Below, in pieces: positions 15,501 through 26,630 of a stretch of DNA of 64,000 nucleotides (its first letter is position 1; every line of letters begins with the position of its first letter). The stretch is taken from positions 86,496,922 to 86,560,921 of the forward strand of contig CM072886.1 in the NCBI GenBank assembly GCA_037013685.1, written 5' to 3'. The DNA is from Acridotheres tristis. Its lineage: Eukaryota > Chordata > Aves > Passeriformes > Sturnidae. The position numbers were made by a program, and so were the translations under genes. The notes below the pieces were generated by a model, which saw only the letters and a list, made by a program, of their open reading frames with translations, made no database searches and was not told the origin of the DNA.

Positions 15501-18500
15501 AGACCCATTCAGCCATTCTGATCAGAATGTTACAGTCCACCATGTTGAAACTAGCTTTACGTAACAAAAATCCTTACTCCATCTATTAGTTACCTATATC
15601 AAATGCACATAAAACAACGAAGGAAATAAAAACCTTCTTTTCTCTGCTTTCCTTGCTGAGTGCTTGTGGTTCAACAACACCGTCCACTTTTACTATGGGT
15701 CTCAATCCATTTGGTTTGGGAATAAACCGGAGCTTTGATGCCATAGGAACAAATTTCTTTTGACGGATAGTTTCCATGTCCTCTGAAGACAGAGGCCGTA
15801 GCTGTACTTTGACAAAATGGTTTCTAAAATACAAATACATACTTAGCGTAAGCAATAGGAAAGGCTAAACTAAAGCCAAATATTTTTCTAAGATAGTACA
15901 AATACTAACCTCTAAAGAAAGTGATATGAAATTCTGAATTTCAGAACAATATCACAGTACCTTAATGACAATGTAATACAATAAGAGACCACACATTTCT
16001 GATGCAAATAAAAACTCCTCTTAACACAAATTAAAATTTAAGATCGTGGAATACATATGAACATTATGAAATACGTTTTATGCAAGAAACAGGAAGCTGG
16101 ATATTGCTCATGGTTTCAGAAGTTTAAAATACATTAACAAAGTTGAAAAGAACCTTCTGAAAACTATTCTAAGAGAGCTCCTGGGAAGAACTTACAAACT
16201 GTAATGGCTGTTTTACTCCCAACAGTTGGAGGATCTACCACTTATTAGGAGTTATAGTTAATTCACGTGCTGGGATAAACAAACAACATAAGGGCTTTAG
16301 GTATCCAGGACTTTGACAAGCAGGTATCAGTTGAAGGGAACAGCAGAAAATAATGAAAAACCAAAGGCACCTAAGTCACAGGTTCTGAGCTTCCCAAGTT
16401 CACCTTAATGGGAAATGTGTTTTCTTCTCAGATCCCTCCCCTTCAGGATTTACAGTTCCACGAGGCTTCATCAAAATCAATACTTTTCCATACAATAGAT
16501 CAGGAAATGGTGGTGGAGCAAAAGCCCATTTTTATCTAAGATGAAGAGTTAAAGTACCCTACCTGCAATATAAAAAGCCTGGATCAATCTCCTGCACTGC
16601 CTGCATTGTTCAAATGGACAAAATGTGCCCTACAGACTAATAGTTATGATATTACCCTAGGAAGTAAGTGAGGCAATTCAAGTCCTTACAAAAGATGGAA
16701 CATCAATCTAAATCTGCATAAACACTATTTATATCCCACACAATCCAACAAGCTGGTTTAGCAAAAGGAGGCTACACTAATTACAAAAGGCAGTGGGTGA
16801 ATGGCAGAAACCTGGTAAAGACGCTCTAGGAGACACCTGAGAAGCCAAGAATGCAGGTAAGAGAGGCACACAAACACTTCTTTTGTATACCTACACAACT
16901 CAAACACAAGCTCATGATCCAGCTGCTTGGGATGCTTGGGGTCTGAGAGATACAGTGCATGACACCTAGAAGGTATAGTGGCATGCAGAGCCAGTGAGTT
17001 GAGTTACTGAGAAAAGTTTTGAGGATTTATATTCAAAATTTCAAATTAAACTCCTGGTACAGATGCTGCCCAAAGGAAAGCAGAAAGGATTGCTTTTCCA
17101 CAGTGAGGGATCACTGTTCTTTATAGAACTACATTCTTTGCTGAACACAACATCTACTACACTATTAGACAGATAACCAGGACAAAACAAGTAACTCCAG
17201 TTCAACAGAAGAAACAATGATCAAATTTCCATCCCTTTACAGCTCACATTCAAGACCAGAAGGAAAAAAAAACCAATTAATCCCTATCACTATGTTAAAA
17301 AATATGGCTTCCTTTGAAAGTAGAGACAAAGGCCAGTTATTGGCAGATCTTCACTACTACCTCTGGCCAGTTGGAGAACTGGATGTCATTTTGACTGCAG
17401 CAATATTCATTGCTTATTTTATGGCATTTATAGCAGCACTGATGATTTTGAATGTGCATTAATCTAGTGGCCACTGAACCATGCTGCCCTCACTGGCACT
17501 CACAATGCTGTTAAGCACTGAAACTTGAAAGAACTTAACTGGATGGTCCTGCTGTCTTTTGACATCTCACCTCAATCTGACGGTGAAGAGTCAGAATTTC
17601 TGCAGTGTTTCTAATCCTCAGCAGCCACTGTGTGTGACAAGGGCAGGGAGGGCACAAGTTTTAGGAAAATAGGTGCTCTCACCATAACACCAGGTTCATT
17701 ATTATAAAACACAACTTCACATTCTGCAGGCTATTTAACTTGAAGCAACTGTCACAAAATACTCATTTTTTCTTAGTAAATTCTGCTTTTAATTTGGGGA
17801 ATGAAGTTTGGTATTGTTTCAAAAATTAATACAAAGTTGTCTGTGTACGATGACAGCACACTCTGATCTCTACCAATACAGCAAGGCTAATATAGAGATC
17901 CAGGACACCTCTCAGAACCCTGCTCCATATCCTTGAGTGGGATTCTGCCCAGAATGATCTACTTAAAAGGACAGTCCTTCAAGATGAGCATTTACTCCCT
18001 TGACAACACAGTCTCTGCAAAGGTAAGCTCACAAGTAAAGTCCAGGTGCACTCCAGTCCAGCCTGTTCCATCCACTCTCTTCCTCCAAAGGAGGATGCAA
18101 AGGAACTCAACAGCAATCAGTGGCTACCAATGCCTCCCGCTGAACCAGCTCAGAGCAACTGCCCTGAGCAGCTTCAGCTGAGCAGAACCAGAACAACCAC
18201 AGAACATGCAATACAACAACAACGGAGGTCACCAGAAACTCTTCCTCCAGAGAAGACAGAAACAGTCCAACAGCCTTTGGCACTGCTTCACCAGCAGTGC
18301 CTGGCTGATTAAGAGCAGACAATGTCTGAACAGCCTCAAAATGGCTTAAGGCTGCCAGAAGCACCCGTATATCCCAGGACCCCAATTTCTTTCCTCCTAT
18401 GTGAAATTGGCAGCTGGCCACCTGTATGAATGCAGGAAGCTGGACTCGTGGCAGACCTCATGTAACACATCACACTTCAAAGAGCAGCACTGAAAGCCCT

Positions 18501-21500
18501 GTCAGTGAAGCTTAACTGCAGCTGCTGGTATCAGACTCAAAGTCCCTAAACTACATAAACTGACTGCTGTAGCCAAGAGCAAACATCCTGTTCTTAGAAC
18601 ACGCCTTTGGCAAGCATGCGGCAGCACTTCCTTGGAATGTTTCTCCAGTTTCCAACTACTTGCAGTTTTAGGAATCTTCCAAGCCAAAGGCGAGAAGGGG
18701 CTTCCTGCATGGTAAGGAAATTAGAAGTAAAGGGGAGGGAATCAGAAGAAACAAAACTCTATCTTAAGGTCTTTTGGGTTCAGAGCACCTTGTCCTTTTC
18801 TGATTAACTGGGAACATGAACAAAAGAGCTAAATCCCAAGTTATTTGTTTTCTTTTAATCACAAACCTCACAAAAAAATCTATTATTCGCTACTTCTATT
18901 ATTTTTTATTGTATCTCTACTACGTAGGAGTCAGTACTTGATCATATTTTGTGCCAAAAATAGTCTTTAGGTACATTAAAACTGCATAAAACACTAATTG
19001 CAGCACTACAGCTGTTAGTTTGAAGACAAGACAAACAGAATGTGTGGGACTGAAGATTACATTCTACTGCTATTTAAAGCGCTATTTTCTGTGCTACAAC
19101 TGCAAACAAGATAGAAAGCCCATTAAATGCAAACACTTGTTAAACAAAAATGTAATGCAAGGAGTGGCACTGAAGATACAAATGCTGAAATCAGGGAGTG
19201 ATGGGGCAGGAGGGGAAAAATCACACATGTAACATTTTGGACCAAGAAATAAGAGCAAAAGCAAAAGGTTCATCATACAAAACAGCCACTAAAACACAAG
19301 ACAAAGTATGCTAATTTTTCACAGTTCCAAAGCTCTCTCAGACACTCGCAATTTATAATGAAAACCTGAAAGATGTGAACTATGGAGATGGATGAACAAC
19401 ACTGTTCATTAAAATTGCCTTTCCTATTTTCTTACTTAATTGTTTAAAATTTTACCTTAAATAATGCCCTAACTTAAATGCATGCATTTTTAAGACCAAA
19501 AAACCAGCATGGAATTCCAGCCATACTAAAAAAAGGAGCTGCAGATTCTAAAGCCCTTAGCCTTCAAAAAAAACAAAACAAAAAAAACCAAAAAAACCCC
19601 AACAAAACAAAACCCTAAACCCACTAGGATACTGCCTGATTTTTATTAATAGAGTAGTACAGCATTTCAGCATAGTCTTGGTTTTGCTGTTTCTAAATTA
19701 AAGTAGTTAAAGCAAATTGAGTATTTTTAAAATGAACTTTCACAAAGTTACTTTGGGATTCTATCACTATGCTTTACTCATTGTTAAAAGGTATAAAAAA
19801 ATGGATTTATCATAACTAAATCCTCTTCATACATTATTATTCCAAAGATTTCTCTTCGAATAAAGAAATCTAAATTTGAATTAGTTTTGTTACACAAAAC
19901 ATTTCTGAAATTACAAACTCTGCATGCTAAAATCACAGGTTGAATTTTCCTCTGGGAAGTGAAGCAAATAAAATGAAGATAAATGGGTAATAAAGCAGAG
20001 ATATACCTTTACACTACAAAACACATGATTTCTATATATCCATTAATGTTTAATTAGTTTTCTATTGTTACCTAATTCCAATGTTCTGTAACTTGGCCCA
20101 GATAAACTTTCGGTAGTAGAAGAGCATGTTTTTCTGGAACATCGTCTCGGTGATATAGAAAAATGATCTGAGCAACTCAACCACATAGGTACCCATCAGC
20201 CAGTATAGGAATTTGGCCAAAAGTTCTTCACGGAAACAATGTTCATCGGCAGGAACAAAGTAATCACCTTCAATAAACAATTCAAAGGTAGTTATAGCAA
20301 CTATCAATTCTTAGCATGATTAAAGAAACAGAACACACAAACAAGAAACTTGCACAAAATTCTTGACTTAGCTTGAGGTCGTGAGAAAGAAAAAAGGTAA
20401 GTACAAACAACTACACAGATGCCACTCCAGATTTTCAGGGCATTTTATAATGCAACTGACCCAAGCTTAAAGTATAAACACAGGAACTAATCTGCAGTGA
20501 CAAACTGACATAGAAGATACAAATACATGCCATAGTAGCCCAAAAGCTTACTTTCTTCCCCCAATATTGATTGTGCAAGATCCTTTAATGCACAAAGGCA
20601 AGATTATTGTGAAATGAGAGGTAAAATAAAAAGAAAGAAACCTACTACAATATAAAACTTCTAAAAAAAGGAAGCAAAAGACTGAAAATAACTTAGGCAT
20701 GCTATAAAAATTAACAAAATTAAGCTGGGATGATTTGGGGATAAGAATGATATTCAGATTTCCCAATTATGTGAAAACGAATTAATTCCAGGGTTAGAAT
20801 TTATTTCAGACATCCTATATAAAACTTATTACTGCAGTCAAAGTAAAACAAAGAAAAAATTCAAATCACCCAAAGTCCATCAGTACGTTTAACATTTAGA
20901 TGGGACAACAATTAGGAACACAGAGCATTCCTAACTACTGTCAAATTTAAGGTCACATAGATCTGTAATTATGTCTAAATACGGATGAACAGTGAATACG
21001 ACCCTGAGCTACAATAGTTTTGGCCAACTTCCAATAATAATTTTTCTAATTACATTTAAAGAGTAGAATTTAGCTCAAATGCTAAACAAGATTCTAAAAC
21101 AAACTACACAGAAATACTAGTTTAGCTAGCTTGCTTAGTACAAATCATGGTTATGGCATGAGTGTGTTAAAAACAGCTTAATTTTGATGCAACAGACCTG
21201 ACAGTAAAATTTATGAAATGGAAATAATTTTTCAGTTTTCTAATCTGTTTGGTTTTTGCATGCTCCAGGGCAGAGACATTTTCATGTATTTACAGAACTT
21301 AAAAAGAGACTACCACTACTTCAACGGAAGCCTGTTAACATCAGGGAAAAATTTCAGAGTTGGAAAGCTCTCTAACTGAAGAGTTCCAATATGCAGTTGA
21401 ATCGGGATGCTGATAGGTAGCTGCCCTGGAAATAGATTATTTCTTTTCTAAGTTCTTGACAACAGATGTAAACAATTACTACAATTCAGGAAATTGTCAA

Positions 21501-24500
21501 AAAAACACTACTACTTTTGGAGGAAAAAACACCACCTACAGTGCAAAGCAAAGCAATTCAGAGCACGTTTAAACATCAAGAACATGAGAGTACTTCCAGG
21601 AAAATTAAAACAAGCCTCTGTATTGCTTTACCTGAAATATGGCCAGAGAAGAAGAAGGCATTATATTTTCCAAAGATAACATGCTTCAAATTACTATGAA
21701 TCAAACACATATTTTACAGTAAAGTCTTTTTAAATATTTAACTCCTCAGCATTTTGGAAAGTGTGGTTTTGAACCACCATTTCTGAATAAAAAAATACTG
21801 TTTCCTAGAATTAAGAGTTTCTTATGAAAGTGTAACCTCCCTTATTTTTGACATCAGTTCTCAAACATCAGACTTTTGATTTCCCTCCTACACTTGAAAG
21901 AACCTGTAACAGTTCCAGAATTTACCGCACCTTTTAACAAAAGAATAACATTTCCAGCTCACATTACTGTAGGATCCAAGTACAATACCAGGTAAGAACA
22001 AACACTGTAAGTATACCAGCTAAGAGAGTGCAATCCATATTGAATAGATGAAGAACAGAAGCATAGAAAAATGAAAATATGCACTAGATCCTACAGCAAC
22101 CAACCCTAGAACCACAGCTTCAGCCTAGATTTAAATCCTAGGATAGTGTCTGAAGAACAAACTCAAGGAAAGGAAGATTCACCTGCCATTTGAAAAGAAG
22201 ACTAAACAGAAATGGATTAATACACAATCTGGAGCAATCAGCTGTTGCCCTCATGAAAGCTTTTTAGCTAGGGAACGCTTGGCCTGGAGACTTCTGCATT
22301 GCCAATTAGCCAGGCTGAAGCAGTGCTCAGTAAGGCTCTCTTGATCCTAGAGAAGGGCCCTAGAAAAGGTGACAGATGATGACAGCTATTTTTACACTGA
22401 TATGTAGTAACAGGACAAGGGGGAAAGGTTTTAAACCGAAAGAATGTAGGTTTAGATTAGATATTAGGAAGAAATTCTTTACTGTGAGGCTGGTAAGGCA
22501 CTGGAACAGATTGCCCCAGGTGGTTGTGCATGTCCTAGCCCTGGAAGCGTTCAAGGACAGGCTGAATGGGGTTCTGAGCAACCTCGTCTAGTGGAAGGTG
22601 TTCCTGCCCATTGGAGGGAGGCTGGAACTAGATCTTTCAGGTCACTTCCAATCCAAACCATTCTATGATTCTATAGTAGGCAATCCCTGTATTGAATAGG
22701 TCTCATATTCACATCTTTCTCATAGGGTTGATGTGAGGGAGTAAAAAAACCTGGTTTTATTCACTCCCATAGCACAGGAACACATGCCACTGCAAGTGTC
22801 TTAACTTGCTTTTAGCTATTTCTGAACTCTTAGAGTAACAAACAGGCAGTGTTTATTCCTAACATGCTTAGGTCATACCTTAATGGATTTTCTGAGTTAC
22901 TGCAATTTGGATAGTAGGAGTGGATGGGAAAGAGTGTTGGTTTTTTGTTCAGCCCAGGTTCTGAATTCACACTTATGAAAATATCATTCTTTTAAACACA
23001 AATATCATGAATTCAAACAAGTTCTGGAAGGAAGACAAGCTTAAGTGTCCTTCCACCATCAGTTACAAACACTACTATGTTTACTCTCTCAGCTATGGTT
23101 ATTACCAATGAACTCAGCAATTCTGAGTCCAGATTCAATATCCTCCCCTTGCCACCTTAAACATGAACATCAATCATCTAACAGTCTCACCATTTAATTC
23201 TTTAATATAAGAAGTACCTTTGCCTAGACGAAGCCACATGCAGTCATTCACTCTCATCCTCCACATCAACTCCTGCAACGAAACCTTAGCAAACCTCCCC
23301 CTGGAAATGAACATTTTGACATTTTTTAGGAACCGGCACTTGTTGTGGTATGAACCCCAAAGCTCAGCGGGGATGACCTTCTCCAGGCAATCCCTCACAA
23401 ACATGTACACCTGCCAGTAGCTGCTGTGCTGCTTGAGGAGCTCCCTGAGGGCTGCATCTCGTGCCTCTCCCGGGTTTTGCTCCTCACTCGGCAACAACTC
23501 CCCGTGCACAGATTCTGCAACGGGAGCACCTAAGTTGTCTGGCACATCAGTGTGACCAGATTCACATCTGCTGCTTGACACACACTTTGCAGGCTCTTTC
23601 CCAAACTGTTCTGCTTGCTTCTGAACCTCTGCTTCCCCAGGCAAGGCTGCCTGACAAGATAGATTGATTTTTCTCATACTGATTTCAGATATCCGAATGG
23701 GGCAATTTTTTCTCAAGAGAGCTAAGTAAGCACACTTTCCATGGTTCTTTAGCAATTGCTGAAATGTATGCCTCATTTGCCGGTAGCGTTTGGGCAACGC
23801 CTTCTTTCTCCGCTTGCGTTTTGGCAGACTTTGGTTATGCCTTTGCTGCACCTGATTTTGGCTTAAGAATATAGCTTCTATAAGCCGTCTTCCACCTGCC
23901 TGAGAGTCCTGCAAGCGATTCAATAGAAATGATTTAGGAAAACATTCATGGAAACTCCTGCAAGAATACAGAAGAGACTTCCTCTCAATGTATACTGCAG
24001 AACTCAGAAGTCTATTTGGTAACTTCTTTGATAAATGAGGTTGGGGACTTTCCCGCCCTCTGCATTTTGAGGTACCCTCCACGGGTTTGGTTTCTCCCGA
24101 AGGCAACTGAGATTCATAGGTATGCATCTCTACTGTTTTCCTGTGGGTTTCTGCTTGCATTTCAGTGTTGGAACCTAAAGGTTTGTTACGCTGAAGTCTC
24201 TGCAGAAGATAGCTTTTACCTGCCAAAAACCTCCCCCTGCCACGAGACGTGTGAACTAAAGAAGGACCAGACACAGCACTATTACTTCTTTCAGAAATAT
24301 GGGGGGTTTTAATGACACTTTCAGAACGTGGTGCTACATACTCAGTTTCAGGTGTCTCGGAACTATTTTGGTTTAGATCAGGAACAAGATTACAAGCCTT
24401 TTCCTCTCTCACTTTCTCCCCTATTTTTGCCCTCTTGGCTGGAATTTCAGGTTGCTCTCTATGAATCTTCCTTTTTTGAGATGGAGCTGTAGCTGAAACG

Positions 24501-26404
24501 CATGAACCGGAGCTACTCTGTTTTTCCTGATGTTCAGTAACCATTCTGATCTGTTTGCCTGCTTTAGAAACAGCTTTTGCAGAACACTGGTCAGTGGGCA
24601 CTAAGCTTTGTCTCTTGTTTTTTCCTTCATTTCTCATTCTGGAGACATTATCTTCACATCCTTGTCTGTACTTCCATTCATATGACTTTAAAAGATACTT
24701 TCTATGAAACATAAGCCTTTTTCGCACATATTTAAGCAAGCTAGTACATTTATACTTTGAGAACCTTTGTCTAAAAAACACCAGGGGTGAGTCTACATTA
24801 TATGAAATAAGTTCATAAACCGGTTGCCCACAAACTTGGTAACAATTACTAGGGGGAACCAGCATAAAGACGGCACAGTGTTCCAGTAAATACATCATCA
24901 CATCATCCCCTATCCGGCTCAACAGTGTCTCCCAGAAGCCGCTGATACAAAGAGTTTCTGTGGCAGTATTGGGCAGGTAGCTGTGTATCTTTGACAGTGG
25001 CACGACTGGGAATTGAGAACTGTTTTCATCTGGTAAGGAGTATCCATATGCGAGGACATTCTTCTTCTTTTTTTCACACAGTCTCTGAACGACTCTTGAG
25101 GTAACTTCACTCTGACTAGATAACTGAAGAAACAAAGAAAAGAGAAAATTAGCTTTCTTCACTTACTCCTCCATAAACCACAATATACCCTTCAAATAAA
25201 AACACATGCAAAGATACACAGCCCTAGACATCAGCTTCCAAAACAGTATTAATGATTCACAAGCATCATACTCAAAAATTCAGATTTTCCAATCGTAATG
25301 TAAGATGTTAACGATGTTAACACGCAGCAACGTAAGCCGATGACTTGAAGGAAGTCTTTTTACCATCTGCCCTTTTGATCCTGGCTGTTACGTCTAGTAA
25401 ACGCCCTACACTATTCCCCTTAAGTCCCTCAGCAGTTCAGACTCCACTGCCTCCCGTGAATCCGTGTTCGCAGATCCACGTTTGCAGGCACACATCCGTA
25501 CATACGTGCTCGCGCAGGCTCCAACCTCCAGGGAACTAACGCTAATTTTCTTGAGGCCTCCATTTCCTTTCATGTGAAGGAAAATTCAACTAAACGACTC
25601 GGCACACAATTCCAAAACCCATTTAACAAGTCGTCCTGGGCTTGCAATATCTGCTTCCTACCACAGCACAGTTTTGCTCATACGGCGCTAAGAAAAAAGT
25701 GGTCTTCCCCTCTCTGAAAAGCTTTTCCTCCGCTTAAACCCCGACCAGCAGCCCGTTCCACCCGCCTCTTCTCCAATCTCTCAAGAGCGGAGCACTCTCC
25801 ATCCCCAGTCGCTCCCGGGCCACATTCGGCTAGTTCATCCCTCTCCACATGGGCAGGCGGGCAGTCAGGGAGCCCCACGCACACAGACCCGCAGCGCTAC
25901 CCGCTCGCCCCGGGCCGGCACCTGGGCCTTGCTCTCCCAGCCCCAAGGAGAGGCGGGCTGGTTCCCAGCGCTTCCCGCTGGCCCTGGGGCCGGGATGGAG
26001 GGGCGGATGGCTCTGGGAGCGGGCCGGGCTCGGCCGGCAGCAGCCGTGAGGGGCCAAGGGCCGCCGCGCCGCCCCCGCACACACGGGGCGCGGGAAGCGC
26101 TGTCCCCGGGAAGCCCCGGCAGGGCTCTCGCTGCCCGGCGAGGGCGGCAGCCCCTCGCCCCCGGGCCCCTTCCTACCTGCTGGAAGGTGAAGGGCCGCGG
26201 GATGGGGCGGGCGCCGCGGGGGACGCACACGAGGCACTGCCCCACGAAGGTGCGGTAGCCGGAGCCGTCGTCGGCCCGCAGCACCTCGGCGTCCCCGGCG
26301 CCGCCGTCCCCCAGTCGCCGGACGAAAGTCTCCAGCGGGACGGCCTCGGCGTAGCAGCGGCGCAGCGCGGAGACCACGGCCGTGAAAGGCTCCCAGCCCG
26401 CCAT
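420..26404 (-). CDS. TERT: TERT, telomerase reverse transcriptase (gene span, exons 1-15; exon 16 outside window)
   Basis: Catalytic subunit of telomerase, which copies the template of the telomerase RNA onto chromosome ends in the nucleus. Fifteen exons join in phase to 1290 codons plus one base. Order: TEN domain (exons 1-2), long basic linker, RNA-binding domain with QFP region (~634-712) and T motif (~747-777), RT motifs 1/2 (~807-821), A (D903), B' (QG at 1026-1027), C (D1061-D1062), D and E, then the C-terminal extension. Exons 8, 9, 10, 12, 13, 14 and 15 are 86, 114, 72, 127, 62, 125 and 138 nt, the sizes known for human TERT. The expected total of about 1325 residues is close to chicken TERT. 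Introns contain a CR1 in intron 2, a short CR1 in intron 11, a 36-bp duplication in intron 8, and otherwise unassigned AT-rich DNA. All three catalytic aspartates are present, so the gene looks functional. Confidence 0.97.
898..1022 (-). CDS. TERT: TERT exon 14 (residues 1203-1244)
   Basis: Encodes [32 protein letters not shown] and VLKTIN, part of the C-terminal extension. 125 nt as in human. Acceptor GAACAG|GTT, donor TCAG|GTATAG. Two otherwise conserved spots are changed: SDTAS reads SQTAS (Q1230), and ILKAKN reads VLKTIN. Confidence 0.92.
2759..2820 (-). CDS. TERT: TERT exon 13 (residues 1183-1202)
   Basis: Encodes [20 protein letters not shown], a highly conserved helix of the thumb domain (human [20 protein letters not shown]). 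62 nt as in human. Acceptor TTCTAG|ATC, donor ACAG|GTAGG. Confidence 0.94.
3107..3233 (-). CDS. TERT: TERT exon 12 (residues 1140-1182)
   Basis: Start of the C-terminal extension (thumb): [30 protein letters not shown] and FLDLQ. 127 nt as in human. Acceptor TTCTAG|TTA, donor TACAG|GTGGG; ends in phase 0. Confidence 0.94.
3683..3769 (+). repeat. CR1 3'-end fragment in TERT intron 11
   Basis: Reads like the tail of an avian CR1 LINE: GCTGGGTT, TTGGACTC, AAAGGTCTTTTCCAACATAA, then AATTCTATGATTTTATGATTC, a decayed version of the terminal ATTCTATG repeat. Severely 5'-truncated, as is usual for CR1. Confidence 0.8.
4429..4614 (-). CDS. TERT: TERT exon 11 (residues 1078-1139, motifs D and E)
   Basis: Encodes [19 protein letters not shown] (motif D) and [15 protein letters not shown] (motif E, the primer grip, WCGLLLD). 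186 nt, one codon less than human. Acceptor TTTTAG|GAC, donor TCCAG|GTAAAT. Confidence 0.96.
6418..6489 (-). CDS. TERT: TERT exon 10 (residues 1054-1077, motif C)
   Basis: Encodes [23 protein letters not shown] motif C; D1061 and D1062 are the second and third catalytic aspartates. 72 nt as in human. Acceptor TTACAG|AGT, donor ATAAG|GTATGC. Confidence 0.96.
8215..8328 (-). CDS. TERT: TERT exon 9 (residues 1016-1053, motif B')
   Basis: Encodes [24 protein letters not shown] motif B' with the invariant QG pair. It has F where the human and chicken sequences I recall have C (CSLCYGDM), and CC where they have CS or CQ. Acceptor TTGGTAG|GTAC, donor GATGG|GTAGG. 114 nt as in human. The longer open frame seen here is in another frame and is a shadow. 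Confidence 0.95.
9825..9896. repeat. 36-bp tandem duplication with internal inverted repeat (TERT intron 8)
   Basis: Two adjacent 36-base units (9825-9860 and 9861-9896), both starting ATGAAGGTTATTCCA and differing at a few positions. Each contains TTATTCC followed about 9 bases later by its inverse complement (perfect GGAATAA in unit 2, one mismatch in unit 1). Confidence 0.85.
10123..10208 (-). CDS. TERT: TERT exon 8 (residues 988-1015)
   Basis: Encodes [20 protein letters not shown], the segment before motif B'. Length 86 nt, the same as human exon 8. Acceptor TTTCTAG|AGT, donor ACAG|GTAAAA; leaves two bases of an Arg codon completed by exon 9. Confidence 0.94.
12191..12286 (-). CDS. TERT: TERT exon 7 (residues 956-987)
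   Basis: Encodes [20 protein letters not shown] and NAIVVEQ, the IFD/palm segment after motif A. Acceptor ATACAG|GTT, strong donor CAG|GTAAGT. 96 nt, phase 0. It is too short and too open-ended to be listed as a long open frame, but matches the TERT family closely. Confidence 0.95.
12680..12841 (-). CDS. TERT: TERT exon 6 (residues 902-955, motif A)
   Basis: Begins [13 protein letters not shown] motif A; D903 corresponds to human D712, one of three metal-binding aspartates. Then [14 protein letters not shown] and [19 protein letters not shown]. Acceptor TTTCAG|GCT. The donor CAT|GTATGA lacks the usual G at -1. 162 nt, phase 0. Confidence 0.95.
14146..14328 (-). CDS. TERT: TERT exon 5 (residues 841-901)
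   Basis: Encodes [30 protein letters not shown] and PHFYCVK, the insert between motif 2 and motif A. It ends one residue before the motif A dipeptide carrying the catalytic aspartate. Acceptor CTTTAG|ATG, donor AAAG|GTATG; 183 nt, phase 0 on both sides. Confidence 0.95.
15634..15823 (-). CDS. TERT: TERT exon 4 (residues 777-840, RT motifs 1 and 2)
   Basis: Contains [16 protein letters not shown] motifs 1 and 2 of the fingers, nearly identical to the human segment. Acceptor TTTTAG|AAA. The donor AAG|GTTTTT is a poor match to the GTRAGT consensus; unspliced reading adds about 15 codons and stops. 190 nt, phase 2 in, 0 out. Confidence 0.94.
15824..20071 (-). other. TERT intron 3
   Basis: 4.2-kb intron, the largest in the gene. 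No exon-like segment of the family was found. It contains a more GC-rich block at about 18000-18450 with no reliable frame, and an A-rich simple tract at about 19565-19620 of AAAC-like units. The rest is unassigned AT-rich sequence. Confidence 0.6.
20072..20267 (-). CDS. TERT: TERT exon 3 (residues 712-776, T motif)
   Basis: Encodes [26 protein letters not shown] and [14 protein letters not shown], the CP/T region of the telomerase RNA-binding domain. The T motif is specific to telomerase among reverse transcriptases and contacts the RNA subunit. Acceptor TTGAAG|GTG and donor ATTAG|GTAAC keep phase (1 in, 2 out). Length 196 nt. Confidence 0.96.
22360..22676 (+). repeat. CR1 LINE 3' fragment in TERT intron 2
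   Basis: Clear CR1 tail: GGTTTAGATTAGATATTAGG, AAGAAATTCTTTACTGTGAG, GGCACTGGAACAGATTGCCC, GTCTAGTGGAAGGTGTTCCT, CACTTCCAATCCAAACCATT and a terminal CTATGATTCTATA. Inserted in the sense opposite to TERT. The flanking ~2.6 kb of intron 2 shows nothing else I can name. Confidence 0.95.
23218..25123 (-). CDS. TERT: TERT exon 2 (residues 77-711, codon 712 split)
   Basis: Large exon of 1906 nt, longer than the human exon 2 of about 1.35 kb. It carries the rest of the TEN domain ([20 protein letters not shown], then [17 protein letters not shown]), a long low-conservation linker rich in K/R with NLS-like patches ([24 protein letters not shown]), and the RNA-binding QFP region (QHSSYWQVY to [18 protein letters not shown], ~634-712). 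Acceptor is TTCTTCAG|TTA; donor is AAAG|GTACTT. The frame continues 13 codons into the intron before a stop, so retention would truncate the protein before the RT domain. Confidence 0.96.
25124..26176 (-). other. TERT intron 1
   Basis: About 1.05 kb. The right part, next to exon 1 (25850-26176), is CpG-rich and part of the promoter island; the left part is ordinary AT-rich sequence. Open frames here on both strands are products of high GC and show no family resemblance. Confidence 0.7.
26177..26404 (-). CDS. TERT: TERT exon 1 (residues 1-76)
   Basis: Encodes the start of the TEN domain, including [15 protein letters not shown] and [16 protein letters not shown], both recognisable TERT N-terminal blocks. 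The ATG at 26404 was chosen because its spacing to the SALRR segment equals that of human TERT and it has G at -3 and G at +4. An in-frame ATG 26 codons upstream (26482) is an alternative. Donor after FQQ is CAG|GTAGG; phase 0. The exon lies in a CpG island. Confidence 0.92.
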
Positions 26405-26630
26405 GCCGCGGCCAAAGAAGGCATGGGGCCACCTGGGGCCGCCGCGGCGCCCCTCCGACCGTGCCGCCCGCCCGCCGGGCATCGCGGAGTAGCTGCTTAG
26501 CGGTGAACGAACGAACACATAAAAGCATTAGCTGCAGAGGCGGGAGAATAAGAAGGCAGGCAAACCATCCTTTTAAAGCCGCGGCGTGCCGGTACCCCCC
26601 GCGTGGCCGCGGGGAGGCGGTCCCGGGGCG

